A DNA stretch of 11,622 bases from an uncultured Collinsella sp. (GTDB lineage Bacteria > Actinomycetota > Coriobacteriia > Coriobacteriales > Coriobacteriaceae): positions 1-11,622 of the forward strand of contig CAUGKA010000053.1 of assembly GCA_959599615.1 (NCBI GenBank), written 5' to 3'. Below are positions 1 to 6,700 of the stretch, piece after piece. A model generated the notes under the pieces. The model was not told the origin of the DNA. It did no database searches and saw nothing but the letters and a program-made list of their open reading frames with translations. Numbering within the stretch: position 1 is the stretch's first letter; each line of letters opens with the position of its first letter. Made by a program: the position numbers and the translations under genes.

Positions 1-738
1 GTAGGGGGCGCCGCTGCGGATGATGGATTCACGCACCAGGACGTCCATGGCATCGAGGGTGATCTCGGGCATCTCTCGATACCTCTGCAGCACCGATAGC
101 TCGGTGCAGGCCAGAATGACACGGTCGCAGCCGCTACGGGCGAACTCCCACATCACGCGGTCGAACTTATCCATATCGGGCTCACGTCCGGCCTTCACAT
201 CATCGTAGATAAGCGACATCACATCGTTCTGACGTTTCTCGCTGGGATAGACGACCTCAACACCCGCAGCCTCGCATTCGCGGCCGTAGACGCCCGCGCC
301 CACGGTTCCGTCGGTGCCCATGATGCCAATCTTGCGCACCGGCTCGGCTGGCATACTCAGGTTGGGGTCGAACTCGCACTCCCCCATCACCGCACCCGCA
401 AGGGCATAGCGCACCGACTCACGCGGCATGTGGATAATCGGCACCTTTGTAAACGACTGGATCTGGTCGTAGAAGTAGTGTGACGTGTTGCAGGGAATGG
501 CAATGTGCGCACAGCCCAGCGACTCGAGTGCCTGGGCACACTCTTTCATGGTCGCCAGCAGCTTGGCGTGCTCGCCAGTCTTAATGGCCAGCGTGCGGTC
601 GGGCATGGTCGACTTGGAGAGCACCACCATGTCGATATGATCCTGATCGCAGGCAGCAGCCGTATGACGCACTACCTGGTCGTAGTAATACGACGTGGCC
701 TCGGCGCCCATGCCGCCGATAACTCCCAGCTTTTCCAT
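1..738 (-). CDS. Aspartate/glutamate-type racemase (3' end beyond window)
   Basis: Cofactor-independent amino-acid racemase of the aspartate/glutamate racemase superfamily, which inverts the alpha carbon using two cysteines. The first 246 residues are visible, close to full family length (about 230-250), and the frame is still open at the window edge. It starts GVIGGMG (residues 5-11), the usual N-terminal glycine motif. The two catalytic cysteines are present: C83 in PCNTSH and C211 in ACTEL. The ATG at 738 follows AAGGAGG with 5 bases between. It lies 84 bases downstream of the D-aspartate-ligase-like gene on the same strand. That pairing, known from lactic acid bacteria and enterococci, suggests aspartate racemase supplying D-Asp for peptidoglycan cross-bridges. 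Glutamate racemase or a broad-specificity racemase remains possible; the family is certain, the substrate is inferred. Confidence 0.9.
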   Translation of the reverse strand, partial: MEKLGVIGGMGAEATSYYYDQVVRHTAAACDQDHIDMVVLSKSTMPDRTLAIKTGEHAKLLATMKECAQALESLGCAHIAIPCNTSHYFYDQIQSFTKVPIIHMPRESVRYALAGAVMGECEFDPNLSMPAEPVRKIGIMGTDGTVGAGVYGRECEAAGVEVVYPSEKRQNDVMSLIYDDVKAGREPDMDKFDRVMWEFARSGCDRVILACTELSVLQRYREMPEITLDAMDVLVRESIIRSGAPY

Positions 739-760
739 CGCCGCCTCCTTGGTGACGCTT

Positions 761-801
761 GCGCAATTGCGCGTATCATACCCGCGCCCGCCCGATGTAA
801 A
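761..801 (-). promoter_or_regulatory. Candidate promoter and palindromic operator of the racemase gene
   Basis: Reading the minus strand, TTTACA (801-796) is followed after 15 bases by TATGAT (780-775), a fair -35/-10 pair with a short spacer. Just downstream, at 772-761, is a perfect 12-bp palindrome GCGCAATTGCGC placed where a repressor would block initiation. The -35 sits in the loop of the hairpin at 784-813, so the gene may have its own promoter as well as read-through from the ligase gene. Function is inferred from position only. Confidence 0.4.
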
Positions 802-813
802 CCGGACGGGCGC
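784..813 (-). terminator. GC-rich hairpin after the ATP-grasp gene
   Basis: Arms 784-794 and 803-813 form an 11-bp stem (one G·U in RNA) around an 8-base loop, ten bases after the ligase stop codon. There is no U-tract on the minus strand, so it is at best a partial or Rho-assisted terminator, or an mRNA-end stabiliser, between ligase and racemase genes. Confidence 0.45.
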
Positions 814-822
814 CGCACTCAT

Positions 823-2079
823 CTACTTGTAATACGTCTTGAACAGCTTAAAGTGGCGCAGCTTGGTGTGCCACATGCGCAGCCAGCGGTTAAAGACAAA
901 GTCGCCCTTCATAAACGAAGGGTCGGCGCCCTTGCCTTCCTTGTCCAGGCGATGCACCTTAGCGCGCAGCTCGGGATCCTTGACGTACTTGTCGACGACG
1001 CCCGTGGGGACGACCATCCACAGCGCCTCGTCCTGCGCCGTCACAAACTCCGGCTCAAACGGGCGGTTGAACACATACTCGTCCACCACATACTTGGCAA
1101 CGTTAAAGCCGCTGTTAGTGACGTAGTAGTTGCTGCGACCTTGGCGCGTGTTGAAATCGAAGAACTTAAACGAGCCGTCGCGCTCGTCGTACTTAACGTC
1201 AAAGTTGGAATAGCCCACAAAGTGAAGGTCCTCGAGCAACTTGCGCACGCCGCCCATGAGCTCGTCATTGGGCTCGGTGATGATACAGGCGTGGTTGCCG
1301 ACACCGTGAGGCTGATGCTCCTCGAGCAGCACGTGACCCAGGCACATCATGCGCACCTTGCCGTTGCGGTCGGAATAACTGGTGAGCACGCGCATGCACT
1401 CGTCATTGCCGGGCACGCGATCCTGCAAGATCAGGTCGTCGGTGTAGCCGCTGGCATACGAGTCGCGAATGACCTGTTCCAGCTCGGCACGGTCGGCAAT
1501 CTCATAGGCCTTTTTCTGGCCCTCGAACTCGTGCTGCCACCACATGATGCCGTCAGAAGGCTTCAGGATCATCGGGTAGGGGAAGTCAATCTGGTCGAGC
1601 ACTTCGGCAGGTGCCTCGCCTTGGGCGTTCAGCATCGCCATGGTGAAGGTAAAGGTATGCGGATAGGGCACGCCGTGCTTCTCGCACAGCTCGTAGAAGA
1701 TCTCCTTCTTCTGACATTGCTCAAGCATGCTATAGGGAGCGTAAGGCGCGACGATGTTATCCGCCAACTCATGGGCATCCTTGGCCTGAGCCACGAGGGC
1801 AACATAGTTATCGCCACAGCCCACAAGGACAATCGTCTTATCGGCATGCGCTTGGGCAATGCCGTTGACGGTCCTGAGCATCACAGGCATGGTATCGATA
1901 TCCACGTTGGGCGTGTAGTCGATAATCTGGCTACGGTACGCGGGACCCGTCTGGTACTTGCCAAAGACCAGGCTCTTGACCTGGTACTCCTCGTAGAAGG
2001 CGCGCGCCACCGAATAGGCGTTGATGTCGCCACCGAGCAGCACGGGAATGAACTCGCGCTCTGTAAACTGCAATGCCAT
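823..2079 (-). CDS. ATP-grasp ligase, D-aspartate ligase-like
   Basis: A 418-residue ATP-grasp carboxylate-amine ligase. These enzymes activate a carboxylate as an acyl phosphate with ATP and join it to an amine. The N-terminal EFIPVLLGGDINAYSVAR (9-26) and VGCGDNYVAL (86-95) resemble my recollection of the enterococcal D-aspartate ligase (Aslfm), which adds D-Asp to the side-chain amine of the third residue of UDP-MurNAc-pentapeptide. ATP-grasp features seen: ILKPSD with K173, hinge LQDRVPG (219-224), VKYD (295-298), and metal-binding FFDFNTRQGRSN (306-317). Length fits. No signal peptide or membrane segment, so cytoplasmic. ATG 2079 follows AGGAAG with 6 bases between. The racemase gene downstream supports the D-Asp role. 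Sure of the family; substrate is inference, and another wall or peptide ligase is possible. Confidence 0.85.
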   Translation of the reverse strand: MALQFTEREFIPVLLGGDINAYSVARAFYEEYQVKSLVFGKYQTGPAYRSQIIDYTPNVDIDTMPVMLRTVNGIAQAHADKTIVLVGCGDNYVALVAQAKDAHELADNIVAPYAPYSMLEQCQKKEIFYELCEKHGVPYPHTFTFTMAMLNAQGEAPAEVLDQIDFPYPMILKPSDGIMWWQHEFEGQKKAYEIADRAELEQVIRDSYASGYTDDLILQDRVPGNDECMRVLTSYSDRNGKVRMMCLGHVLLEEHQPHGVGNHACIITEPNDELMGGVRKLLEDLHFVGYSNFDVKYDERDGSFKFFDFNTRQGRSNYYVTNSGFNVAKYVVDEYVFNRPFEPEFVTAQDEALWMVVPTGVVDKYVKDPELRAKVHRLDKEGKGADPSFMKGDFVFNRWLRMWHTKLRHFKLFKTYYK

Positions 2080-2135
2080 GGAAACTTCCTATCATGAACT
2101 GCCCACACAACGGGCGGTCTTTGCGCAACTGATTT

Positions 2136-2164
2136 ATTCTAGCGTGCCGAGCCGCTGGTGCCCA
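2136..2164 (-). promoter_or_regulatory. Candidate promoter of the ATP-grasp gene
   Basis: On the minus strand TGGGCA (2164-2159) and TAGAAT (2141-2136) are separated by 17 bases, about 60 bases upstream of the ligase ATG. The -10 is good (5 of 6 to TATAAT), the -35 only 4 of 6. No other convincing pair is visible nearer the gene. Confidence 0.4.
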
Positions 2165-2227
2165 AAGCTCCACCGTATCTATGGTAATCGACGTGATCGT
2201 CCAGCATAAAGCCGCACTCACCGCGAT

Positions 2228-2298
2228 GGGGCCTTGTAGCTGCAAACCCCCTGTTGAGATAGCTTTCACGGCCGAAAGCCCGTCCGCAAACAGGCCCC
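2228..2298. other. Long stem enclosing a nested hairpin, in the divergent intergenic region
   Basis: GGGGCCTTGT (2228-2237) can pair with ACAGGCCCC (2290-2298): seven contiguous pairs, one bulged T, two more pairs. Inside lies a 6-bp hairpin, GCTTTC (2262-2267) with GAAAGC (2274-2279). It belongs to no coding region and matches no RNA family I can name. It could be an RNA element of either strand or a chance fold in GC-rich DNA. The wider gap 2080-2473 otherwise holds only the promoters and operators listed here. Confidence 0.3.
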
Positions 2299-2366
2299 AG
2301 TAACGTTAAAGTTGAACTCTATGGTTTCTCAACAATTCATCATAACTGCAGGTCAAAGCCAAAGCC

Positions 2367-2431
2367 TCAAGTTCAACTTGACCCTTTGGAACCTTTAAGG
2401 TTCAAGTTGAGGTCGAAAGCAGTAGTAGAAT
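2367..2431 (+). promoter_or_regulatory. Two palindromes and a -10 box upstream of the secreted coiled-coil gene
   Basis: TCAAGTTCAACTTGA (2367-2381) and GAACCTTTAAGGTTC (2389-2403) are both perfect 7+1+7 palindromes, centred 22 bases apart (two helical turns). A further CAAGTTGA lies at 2403-2410 and AAAGTTGAACT at 2308-2318. A -10 box TAGAAT is at 2426-2431 with no good -35. With a start site near 2438, the palindromes would be centred near -42 and -64, usual places for an activator that replaces a weak -35. The regulator is unknown and no regulator gene is adjacent. Confidence 0.5.
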
Positions 2432-2473
2432 ACCGTTCGAACCATAACCTACGATTGATTGCAGAGGGACTGG

Positions 2474-3607
2474 ATGCAGCATTCGAATCATCGCACCGCA
2501 GCGCTCATTGCGTCGAAGCCGGCTCGTATCATCACGAGCGCCGCGCTCGCCGTTGCGCTGACGGCCACGCCGATGCTCTCCCCCGTTGCGGCGTATGCCG
2601 CCTCGCAGGCAACGCAGGACCAGCTTTCCGCAGCCCAGCAGAAGATCGAAGCCGCCACGAGTGCCTACAACGACGCCCGCACCAAACTCGATGACCTGCA
2701 AAAGCAGATTGACTCCAACGAGGCAAGCATCGAGGAAATCGAGGCTAAGCTTCCCGAGCAGCAGGCCAAGGCAAGCTCCGCCATGCGCGATCTGTACAAG
2801 TATCAGAAGGGCACCAATCCTATCGTGAGCTTCCTGGTCAACGCGCAGAGCCTGGGTGAGTTCATCACGACCTGCAAATACACCAACCAGATCACGAGCT
2901 CGAGCGTCGACGAGATCGAAGAGCTCAATAATATGCAAACCGAACTCGAGCAGAACAAGGCCGAGCTCCAGCAGGCCAAGTCACAGCTTGAGGCAGAGCA
3001 GAAAAACGCCGAGGATGCGCTGGCGCAGGCCCAGCAGCTCCGCAGCGAGGCACAGGCAAAAGCCGAGCAGGAAAATGCCGCCGAGCTTGCCAAGCTTGAG
3101 GCCGATAAGGCCGCTGCCGCCGAGAAGCTCTCGGGCGAGGGCGTAAGCGGCGGCAATTCCAGCAGCCAGGCCACCAACACCAACACCACCATAGACACCA
3201 CGGTGAACAACTCCAATACCGGTAGCTCCGATTACGATTCGTTCATTAATGAGTGGACGAGCCGCATCGATAATTATCTTGCCGGCTCCCCCATGGCAGG
3301 CCAGGGCTATAACTTTGCCGTCGCCGCCTGGAATACCGGTGTCGACCCCCGTTGGTCCCCCGCCATCGCCTGTATCGAGAGCACCAAGGGTGCTTATTGC
3401 GCCAATTCTTACAACGCCTGGGGCTGGAGCGCCCGTGGCGGCGGCTGGCGCAGCTTTGGCAGCTGGAGCGAGGGCATCTCCGCTCACGTTGCCTATCTGG
3501 GTGCCAACTACGGCTCCACCCTTACCCCGGCAGCGGCCAAAAAGTACTGCCCGCCCACGTGGCAGGACTGGTATAACAAAGTCGCCGCTCAGATGAACCG
3601 CATCTAA
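2474..3607 (+). CDS. Secreted coiled-coil protein with lysozyme-like C-terminal domain (probable peptidoglycan hydrolase)
   Basis: A 377-residue exported protein. Residues 1-42 are a signal peptide: basic start, hydrophobic stretch about 19-36, likely cleavage after AYA (42). Residues 45-218 are a long coiled coil rich in A/Q/E/K of the PcsB N-terminal type, including the NPIVSFLVNAQSLGEF segment (115-130); in PcsB relatives this region is controlled by FtsEX. A Ser/Asn/Thr-rich linker (219-252) follows. The C-terminal domain (about 253-377) resembles lysozyme or lytic transglycosylase folds, with SPAIACIES giving E302 as candidate catalytic acid, then NAWGWS and FGSWSEGI. C300, C309 and C359 could form a disulphide. 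ATG 2474 is preferred to TTG 2459 because GAGGG precedes it by 5 bases. Activity is inferred; PcsB relatives usually carry CHAP or NlpC/P60 instead. Confidence 0.85.
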   Translation: MQHSNHRTAALIASKPARIITSAALAVALTATPMLSPVAAYAASQATQDQLSAAQQKIEAATSAYNDARTKLDDLQKQIDSNEASIEEIEAKLPEQQAKASSAMRDLYKYQKGTNPIVSFLVNAQSLGEFITTCKYTNQITSSSVDEIEELNNMQTELEQNKAELQQAKSQLEAEQKNAEDALAQAQQLRSEAQAKAEQENAAELAKLEADKAAAAEKLSGEGVSGGNSSSQATNTNTTIDTTVNNSNTGSSDYDSFINEWTSRIDNYLAGSPMAGQGYNFAVAAWNTGVDPRWSPAIACIESTKGAYCANSYNAWGWSARGGGWRSFGSWSEGISAHVAYLGANYGSTLTPAAAKKYCPPTWQDWYNKVAAQMNRI

Positions 3608-3617
3608 GTGCAACTGC

Positions 3618-3648
3618 AAAGGGGCCCCAAACGGGACCCCTTTTCTTT
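3618..3648 (+). terminator. Rho-independent terminator of the secreted hydrolase-like gene
   Basis: Eleven bases after the stop codon, AAAGGGG pairs with CCCCTTT (3618-3624 with 3637-3643), with three more pairs after one mismatch, followed by TCTTT. A diverged copy of this hairpin occurs at 5263-5304. Confidence 0.8.
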
Positions 3649-3749
3649 GGCCTTGCTAGACCAGAATTGGCATGCAGGCATAAGTGAGTGTTGGAAAAGT
3701 CGCTTGAGACTGAAACCCCTTCCGAAGGCAAGGTGATCCCACCACAACG

Positions 3750-5015
3750 TTATGGCGCGAGTGTGTCAACGGGAGCAACGATGATGCCATCGGGCGTTGT
3801 ATGAACCGGCATGCCGAACCCAATGATGATGAGTTTTGCCACAGGCGGCTTCTCGCCACGCTCGACCAGCTTTCGCTCCAGCCGAAGCAGATTTGCAGAT
3901 GCCTCGGGGATTTGAGGGCTTCCAAGCTTCACCTCCACGGCAATCCAAGTTCCATCGCGCCTGTGGATAACTGCGTCAACCTCGAGATCGTCGGCATCGT
4001 GGTAATGGGACACCAACGAGTCAGTTGCGGCGGCGTAAACCTTGAGGTCATGCAGGACGAGGGATTCGAAAAGCAACCCCAGTGTCTTCGGGTCAGATGC
4101 CAACGACTCCGGATTTGCTCCGAGCAGCGCAACGGCAAGCGAAGGATCGGCGAGATGCCTCTTCGCCCCCTGCCGCAGCTTCACCGGAGACCTGAGCGCT
4201 GGATGCCAAGCGGGGATATCGTCGATGATATTGATTCGTCTCAGGGCGTCCATGTATCTGGAGACCGAGTTCTTCGAAACGCCGGTACCGATATCTTTGT
4301 CAATAGACTTTGAGCCAGCAAGCGTCGACTCATTCCGCGCTAGCGATGCCAAAAGAGACCTGACCTTGACCGGATCGCGCTTAACGCCATCGGTTCTAGA
4401 AACATCCGATTCGCATACGCCATCAACATAGGCAGCGGCTATCTGCATGGCATCGTCAGTCGTTTTCCCCATCGCCTGAGGCCAACCGCCACGACACAAC
4501 AAATCGGCGATTCCGGCGATGCCGGAGATTGACCCGACAGCCTGCTTGGCAGGGTAACCGGAAAGAAGCGTTCCGATCGAAACCGCGCCAGAAGAAACGC
4601 CAAGCTCGAACATCGTCATGGTGTCCATTCGCAACCTAGCTATTCGCCCAACGCCGCTATGCATCGGCTGCATCGAATCCCGAGGCGTTGCCGAACCCGT
4701 AAGAATAAACTGACCGGATTCTCCCCTCCTTGCATCGCACTCGAAACGCACGGCATCCCACAGCTTCGGCTCTTCCTGCCATTCATCGATGAGCCTGGGA
4801 GATCGCCCTGCTAATGCTTGCGCCGGATCGATCCGTGCCAGCTGGAGAGCGGAAAAATTTCCAGCCGGATCGGAAAGAGACAAGGATGAATTAGCAAAAC
4901 GACTAGCCGAAGTGGTCTTTCCGCACCACTTTGGACCCTGAATGAGGACCGCACCGAAGATATTGAGATTACGGCTGATTGCCTTATCGATGCATCTATC
5001 TACATACCTATCCAC
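3750..5015 (-). CDS. AAA-type ATPase of the DUF4143 family
   Basis: A 421-residue protein of the ATP-binding family with an N-terminal P-loop and C-terminal DUF4143, common in gut bacteria and archaea; its biological role is poorly known. Walker A is GPKWCGKT (27-34), the Walker B-like strand LIDEWQ (75-80), and a sensor-like ILTGSA (104-109). The C-terminal part keeps PD-(D/E)XK nuclease-like residues: E317 in LLFESL, D347 in EVDAVIH, and E361/K363 in AVEVKLG. The GTG at 5015 is chosen because AAGGAG lies 5 bases upstream and the family begins shortly before the P-loop; an in-frame ATG at 5063 would add 16 residues and run into the 23-bp repeats. The gene stands alone, convergent with the hydrolase gene, between two copies of that gene's tail. 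By eye it is less GC-rich than its neighbours, fitting acquired DNA. Confidence 0.85.
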   Translation of the reverse strand: MDRYVDRCIDKAISRNLNIFGAVLIQGPKWCGKTTSASRFANSSLSLSDPAGNFSALQLARIDPAQALAGRSPRLIDEWQEEPKLWDAVRFECDARRGESGQFILTGSATPRDSMQPMHSGVGRIARLRMDTMTMFELGVSSGAVSIGTLLSGYPAKQAVGSISGIAGIADLLCRGGWPQAMGKTTDDAMQIAAAYVDGVCESDVSRTDGVKRDPVKVRSLLASLARNESTLAGSKSIDKDIGTGVSKNSVSRYMDALRRINIIDDIPAWHPALRSPVKLRQGAKRHLADPSLAVALLGANPESLASDPKTLGLLFESLVLHDLKVYAAATDSLVSHYHDADDLEVDAVIHRRDGTWIAVEVKLGSPQIPEASANLLRLERKLVERGEKPPVAKLIIIGFGMPVHTTPDGIIVAPVDTLAP

Positions 5016-5063
5016 ACAGCCTCCTTCTTGACTTACCCATATTAGGTATTTTACCAGCTGCAT

Positions 5064-5152
5064 GGTGATGATTGACGGAAATTTGTGGTGAGGATTGACG
5101 GCGAATTATGGTGACAGTTGACGGAATTCTGTGGTGACAATTGACGGCGCTT
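5064..5152. repeat. Four tandem copies of a 23-bp repeat
   Basis: Units start at 5064, 5087, 5110 and 5133 (last one incomplete). Each begins GGTGA, then two variable bases, then (A/G)TTGACGG and a variable AT-rich tail ending TGT or TAT. The array sits between the ATPase start and the degraded gene tail. Close-set diverged repeats like this are typical of transposase binding sites near the ends of some insertion sequences, for example the IS21 family, but no transposase gene is in the window. Operator or replication-iteron roles cannot be excluded. Confidence 0.75.
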
Positions 5153-5195
5153 CGAAGCACGGAGCAATTTAACCGTCACAACACCTATGGCGATG

Positions 5196-5261
5196 GGCAC
5201 TCGCCCCGCCCACGAGGCAGGACTGGTACAACAAGGTTGCAACCAGATGAACCGCATTTAA
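5196..5261 (+). pseudogene. Degraded 3' end of a second copy of the secreted hydrolase-like gene
   Basis: 5209-5261 closely matches 3554-3607, the last codons of the intact gene: the ACGAGGCAGGACTGGTACAA stretch corresponds to residues WQDWYN, and the ATGAACCGCATTTAA end (MNRI stop) is kept. A deletion between 5240 and 5241 breaks the frame, and nothing recognisable remains upstream of about 5196. The match continues past the stop codon into the terminator. It is a relic of a tandem paralogue, or of a duplication made when the ATPase block entered. Confidence 0.75.
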
Positions 5262-5262
5262 G

Positions 5263-5304
5263 CGCTACTGCAAAGGGCCCCAATCGGAGCCCTTTGCAGT
5301 AGCG
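5263..5304. terminator. Perfect 16-bp hairpin, probably bidirectional terminator
   Basis: Arms 5263-5278 and 5289-5304 are exactly complementary around a 10-base loop. It lies just after the relic stop codon and 10 bases beyond the kinase stop on the other strand, so it would serve the kinase operon now. It is derived from the same ancestor as the hairpin at 3618-3643, but its stem is longer and lacks mismatches. No strong T-run on either side. Confidence 0.7.
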
Positions 5305-5314
5305 GTACATTGCA

Positions 5315-6694
5315 TTAAGCGACTATGCCGGTTGCGTTGCCGACGGCAATAATCACGATCATGATGACGCACATAATTCCCAGCGCCTTAAGCCACAGCG
5401 TGACAAACCCACGGTCCCGATAACGATCAAGCACGGGAAAGCGGCGCCGAAGCCTGCGGCGGTCGAGCATGCCAAACGAGATGAGCACCACCATGCCATC
5501 GACCATAAGAAAATACTCAAGGGCCAAAAACCACGTTGGATAGCTGCGGTTGGCTCCCGTGGGCTGGAATACGGCAAAATGGCTTCCGACCAGTAGCAGC
5601 AAGGTTGCCGCATAGATCATGCCGTTCCATATACGCCCAATGGGTTCCGGGATCCGTGAAAGCAGGCTCTTGCGGCGAGGAGTCACCGAAGAGACTTCCT
5701 TGGGCCGCCGCCCGAAAGACGGCGCCATTTGCGGAGCAGCCTGCGCCATTGAAGGCGCCGTCGTGCTATTCGAGCCAGGCTCAGGCAGACACAGCCCGTA
5801 TGCCGCGCGCGCAGCGTGTCCGAGCGCCTCGGCACTTGCAAAGCGCTTGGCCGGATCGAGCGCCATGGCCATGCAAATGACATCAGCCAGCGCCGCGGGG
5901 ACGTCGCACGCCTCGCATTGCTCGCGCATATTCTGACCCGGCTTAGGGTCAGCCCCCGTCAGACAAAAGAACAGAAGCGCGCCGAGCGCATAGACATCGC
6001 TGCGCACGCTCGTCTGCCCAAAACCATATTGCTCGGGTGGCGCATAGGGTCGCGTTCCAAACTTAACTGTGTCGGCATCGGCCCCGTCACGCCACACCCG
6101 CGCAATCCCCAAATCGATAATCACCAGCGACGAGAAGGTCATGCCAGCATCGGCCGCATACCTCACGCCCGATACGATGATGTTCGAGGGTTTAAGGTCG
6201 CGGTGGATTACCGGTACCCCCGGCTCCCCCGCAGCCGCAAAACCAGCATGCAGCTCGCCCACCGCTTCACACAGAACGGGATACAGCCCGCGGGCATAAT
6301 CGGGCGTCGCCCCCAAGCGCCCCACCAACGCCTCGAGTGTCTCGCCTTCGACATACTCCATCACCACGTCAAGCTCGTCGCCCACACGGCGGCAATCGAC
6401 GATTCGTGGCAAGTGCTCAAAACGACGACCGGCGCGCTGGGCCGCAAACAGGCGCTCATAAGCTCCGCCAATCTGCACCGAAGCATCGATGCGCTTGCGG
6501 ACAAAGGGGCCAAGAGACCCGCCACCAGAGCCCTCAAAATAGACGAGTTCGGTCGTCTCGACATCCGAGAGCTTGAGCACGCGCTCCACACGATAGCTGT
6601 CATCGCGGTCGAGCGACGCCAAATGCTCGACGAGTGAAGCAGTCAGCTCATCATCGGAATATGTTGGGCTCTGAGTATCCATAGCGTCCATCAT
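5315..6694 (-). CDS. Membrane-anchored Ser/Thr protein kinase
   Basis: A 459-residue Hanks-type kinase from the chosen start. Kinase domain about 30-300: Gly-rich loop GSGGGSLG (55-62), VRKR with K67 as likely ATP lysine, catalytic loop HRDLKPSN (164-171), DLG (194-196) in place of DFG, activation segment GTRPYAPPEQYG (213-224), SDVYALG (232-238) and the DPAKRF arginine. A Pro/Ser/Ala-rich linker follows, then three membrane spans about 359-376, 388-409 and 430-449, with basic RRRRLRRRF between the last two. No PASTA or other outside sensor domain. An open frame reaches back to 6775, but its first 27 residues look non-protein-like and cover a hairpin, so ATG 6694 is preferred; M29 or M32 is also possible. 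Last gene of the lipoprotein-HTH-kinase operon. Confidence 0.9.
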   Translation of the reverse strand: MMDAMDTQSPTYSDDELTASLVEHLASLDRDDSYRVERVLKLSDVETTELVYFEGSGGGSLGPFVRKRIDASVQIGGAYERLFAAQRAGRRFEHLPRIVDCRRVGDELDVVMEYVEGETLEALVGRLGATPDYARGLYPVLCEAVGELHAGFAAAGEPGVPVIHRDLKPSNIIVSGVRYAADAGMTFSSLVIIDLGIARVWRDGADADTVKFGTRPYAPPEQYGFGQTSVRSDVYALGALLFFCLTGADPKPGQNMREQCEACDVPAALADVICMAMALDPAKRFASAEALGHAARAAYGLCLPEPGSNSTTAPSMAQAAPQMAPSFGRRPKEVSSVTPRRKSLLSRIPEPIGRIWNGMIYAATLLLLVGSHFAVFQPTGANRSYPTWFLALEYFLMVDGMVVLISFGMLDRRRLRRRFPVLDRYRDRGFVTLWLKALGIMCVIMIVIIAVGNATGIVA

Positions 6695-6700
6695 AACGCA

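Noticed and set aside
505..2097. Open frame of 530 codons on the plus strand opposite the ATP-grasp gene
   Set aside because: It mirrors the ligase gene in GC-rich DNA; its translation is rich in V/L/H/R repeats without motifs, while the minus-strand protein has clear ATP-grasp motifs and a ribosome site.
2389..2403. MerR-type promoter with the dyad inside a 19-base spacer
   Set aside because: TTGACC at 2378-2383 has no -10 box 19 bases downstream, and no MerR gene is nearby; activator-type placement fits better.
3649..3749. Small gene or insertion-sequence end in the convergent gap
   Set aside because: No ribosome site with a plausible frame and no copy of the 23-bp repeat is seen; only a short CCTTC/GAAGG dyad at 3718-3728.
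5016..5063. Longer ATPase start at ATG 5063
   Set aside because: The GTG at 5015 has a far better Shine-Dalgarno sequence and matches the usual short distance to the P-loop.
5064..5152. CRISPR array
   Set aside because: The repeat units are directly adjacent with no unique spacers, only four in number, and no cas genes are present.
5816..6637. Plus-strand open frame of 273 codons across the kinase gene
   Set aside because: It is antisense to conserved kinase motifs and its composition is typical of a shadow frame.
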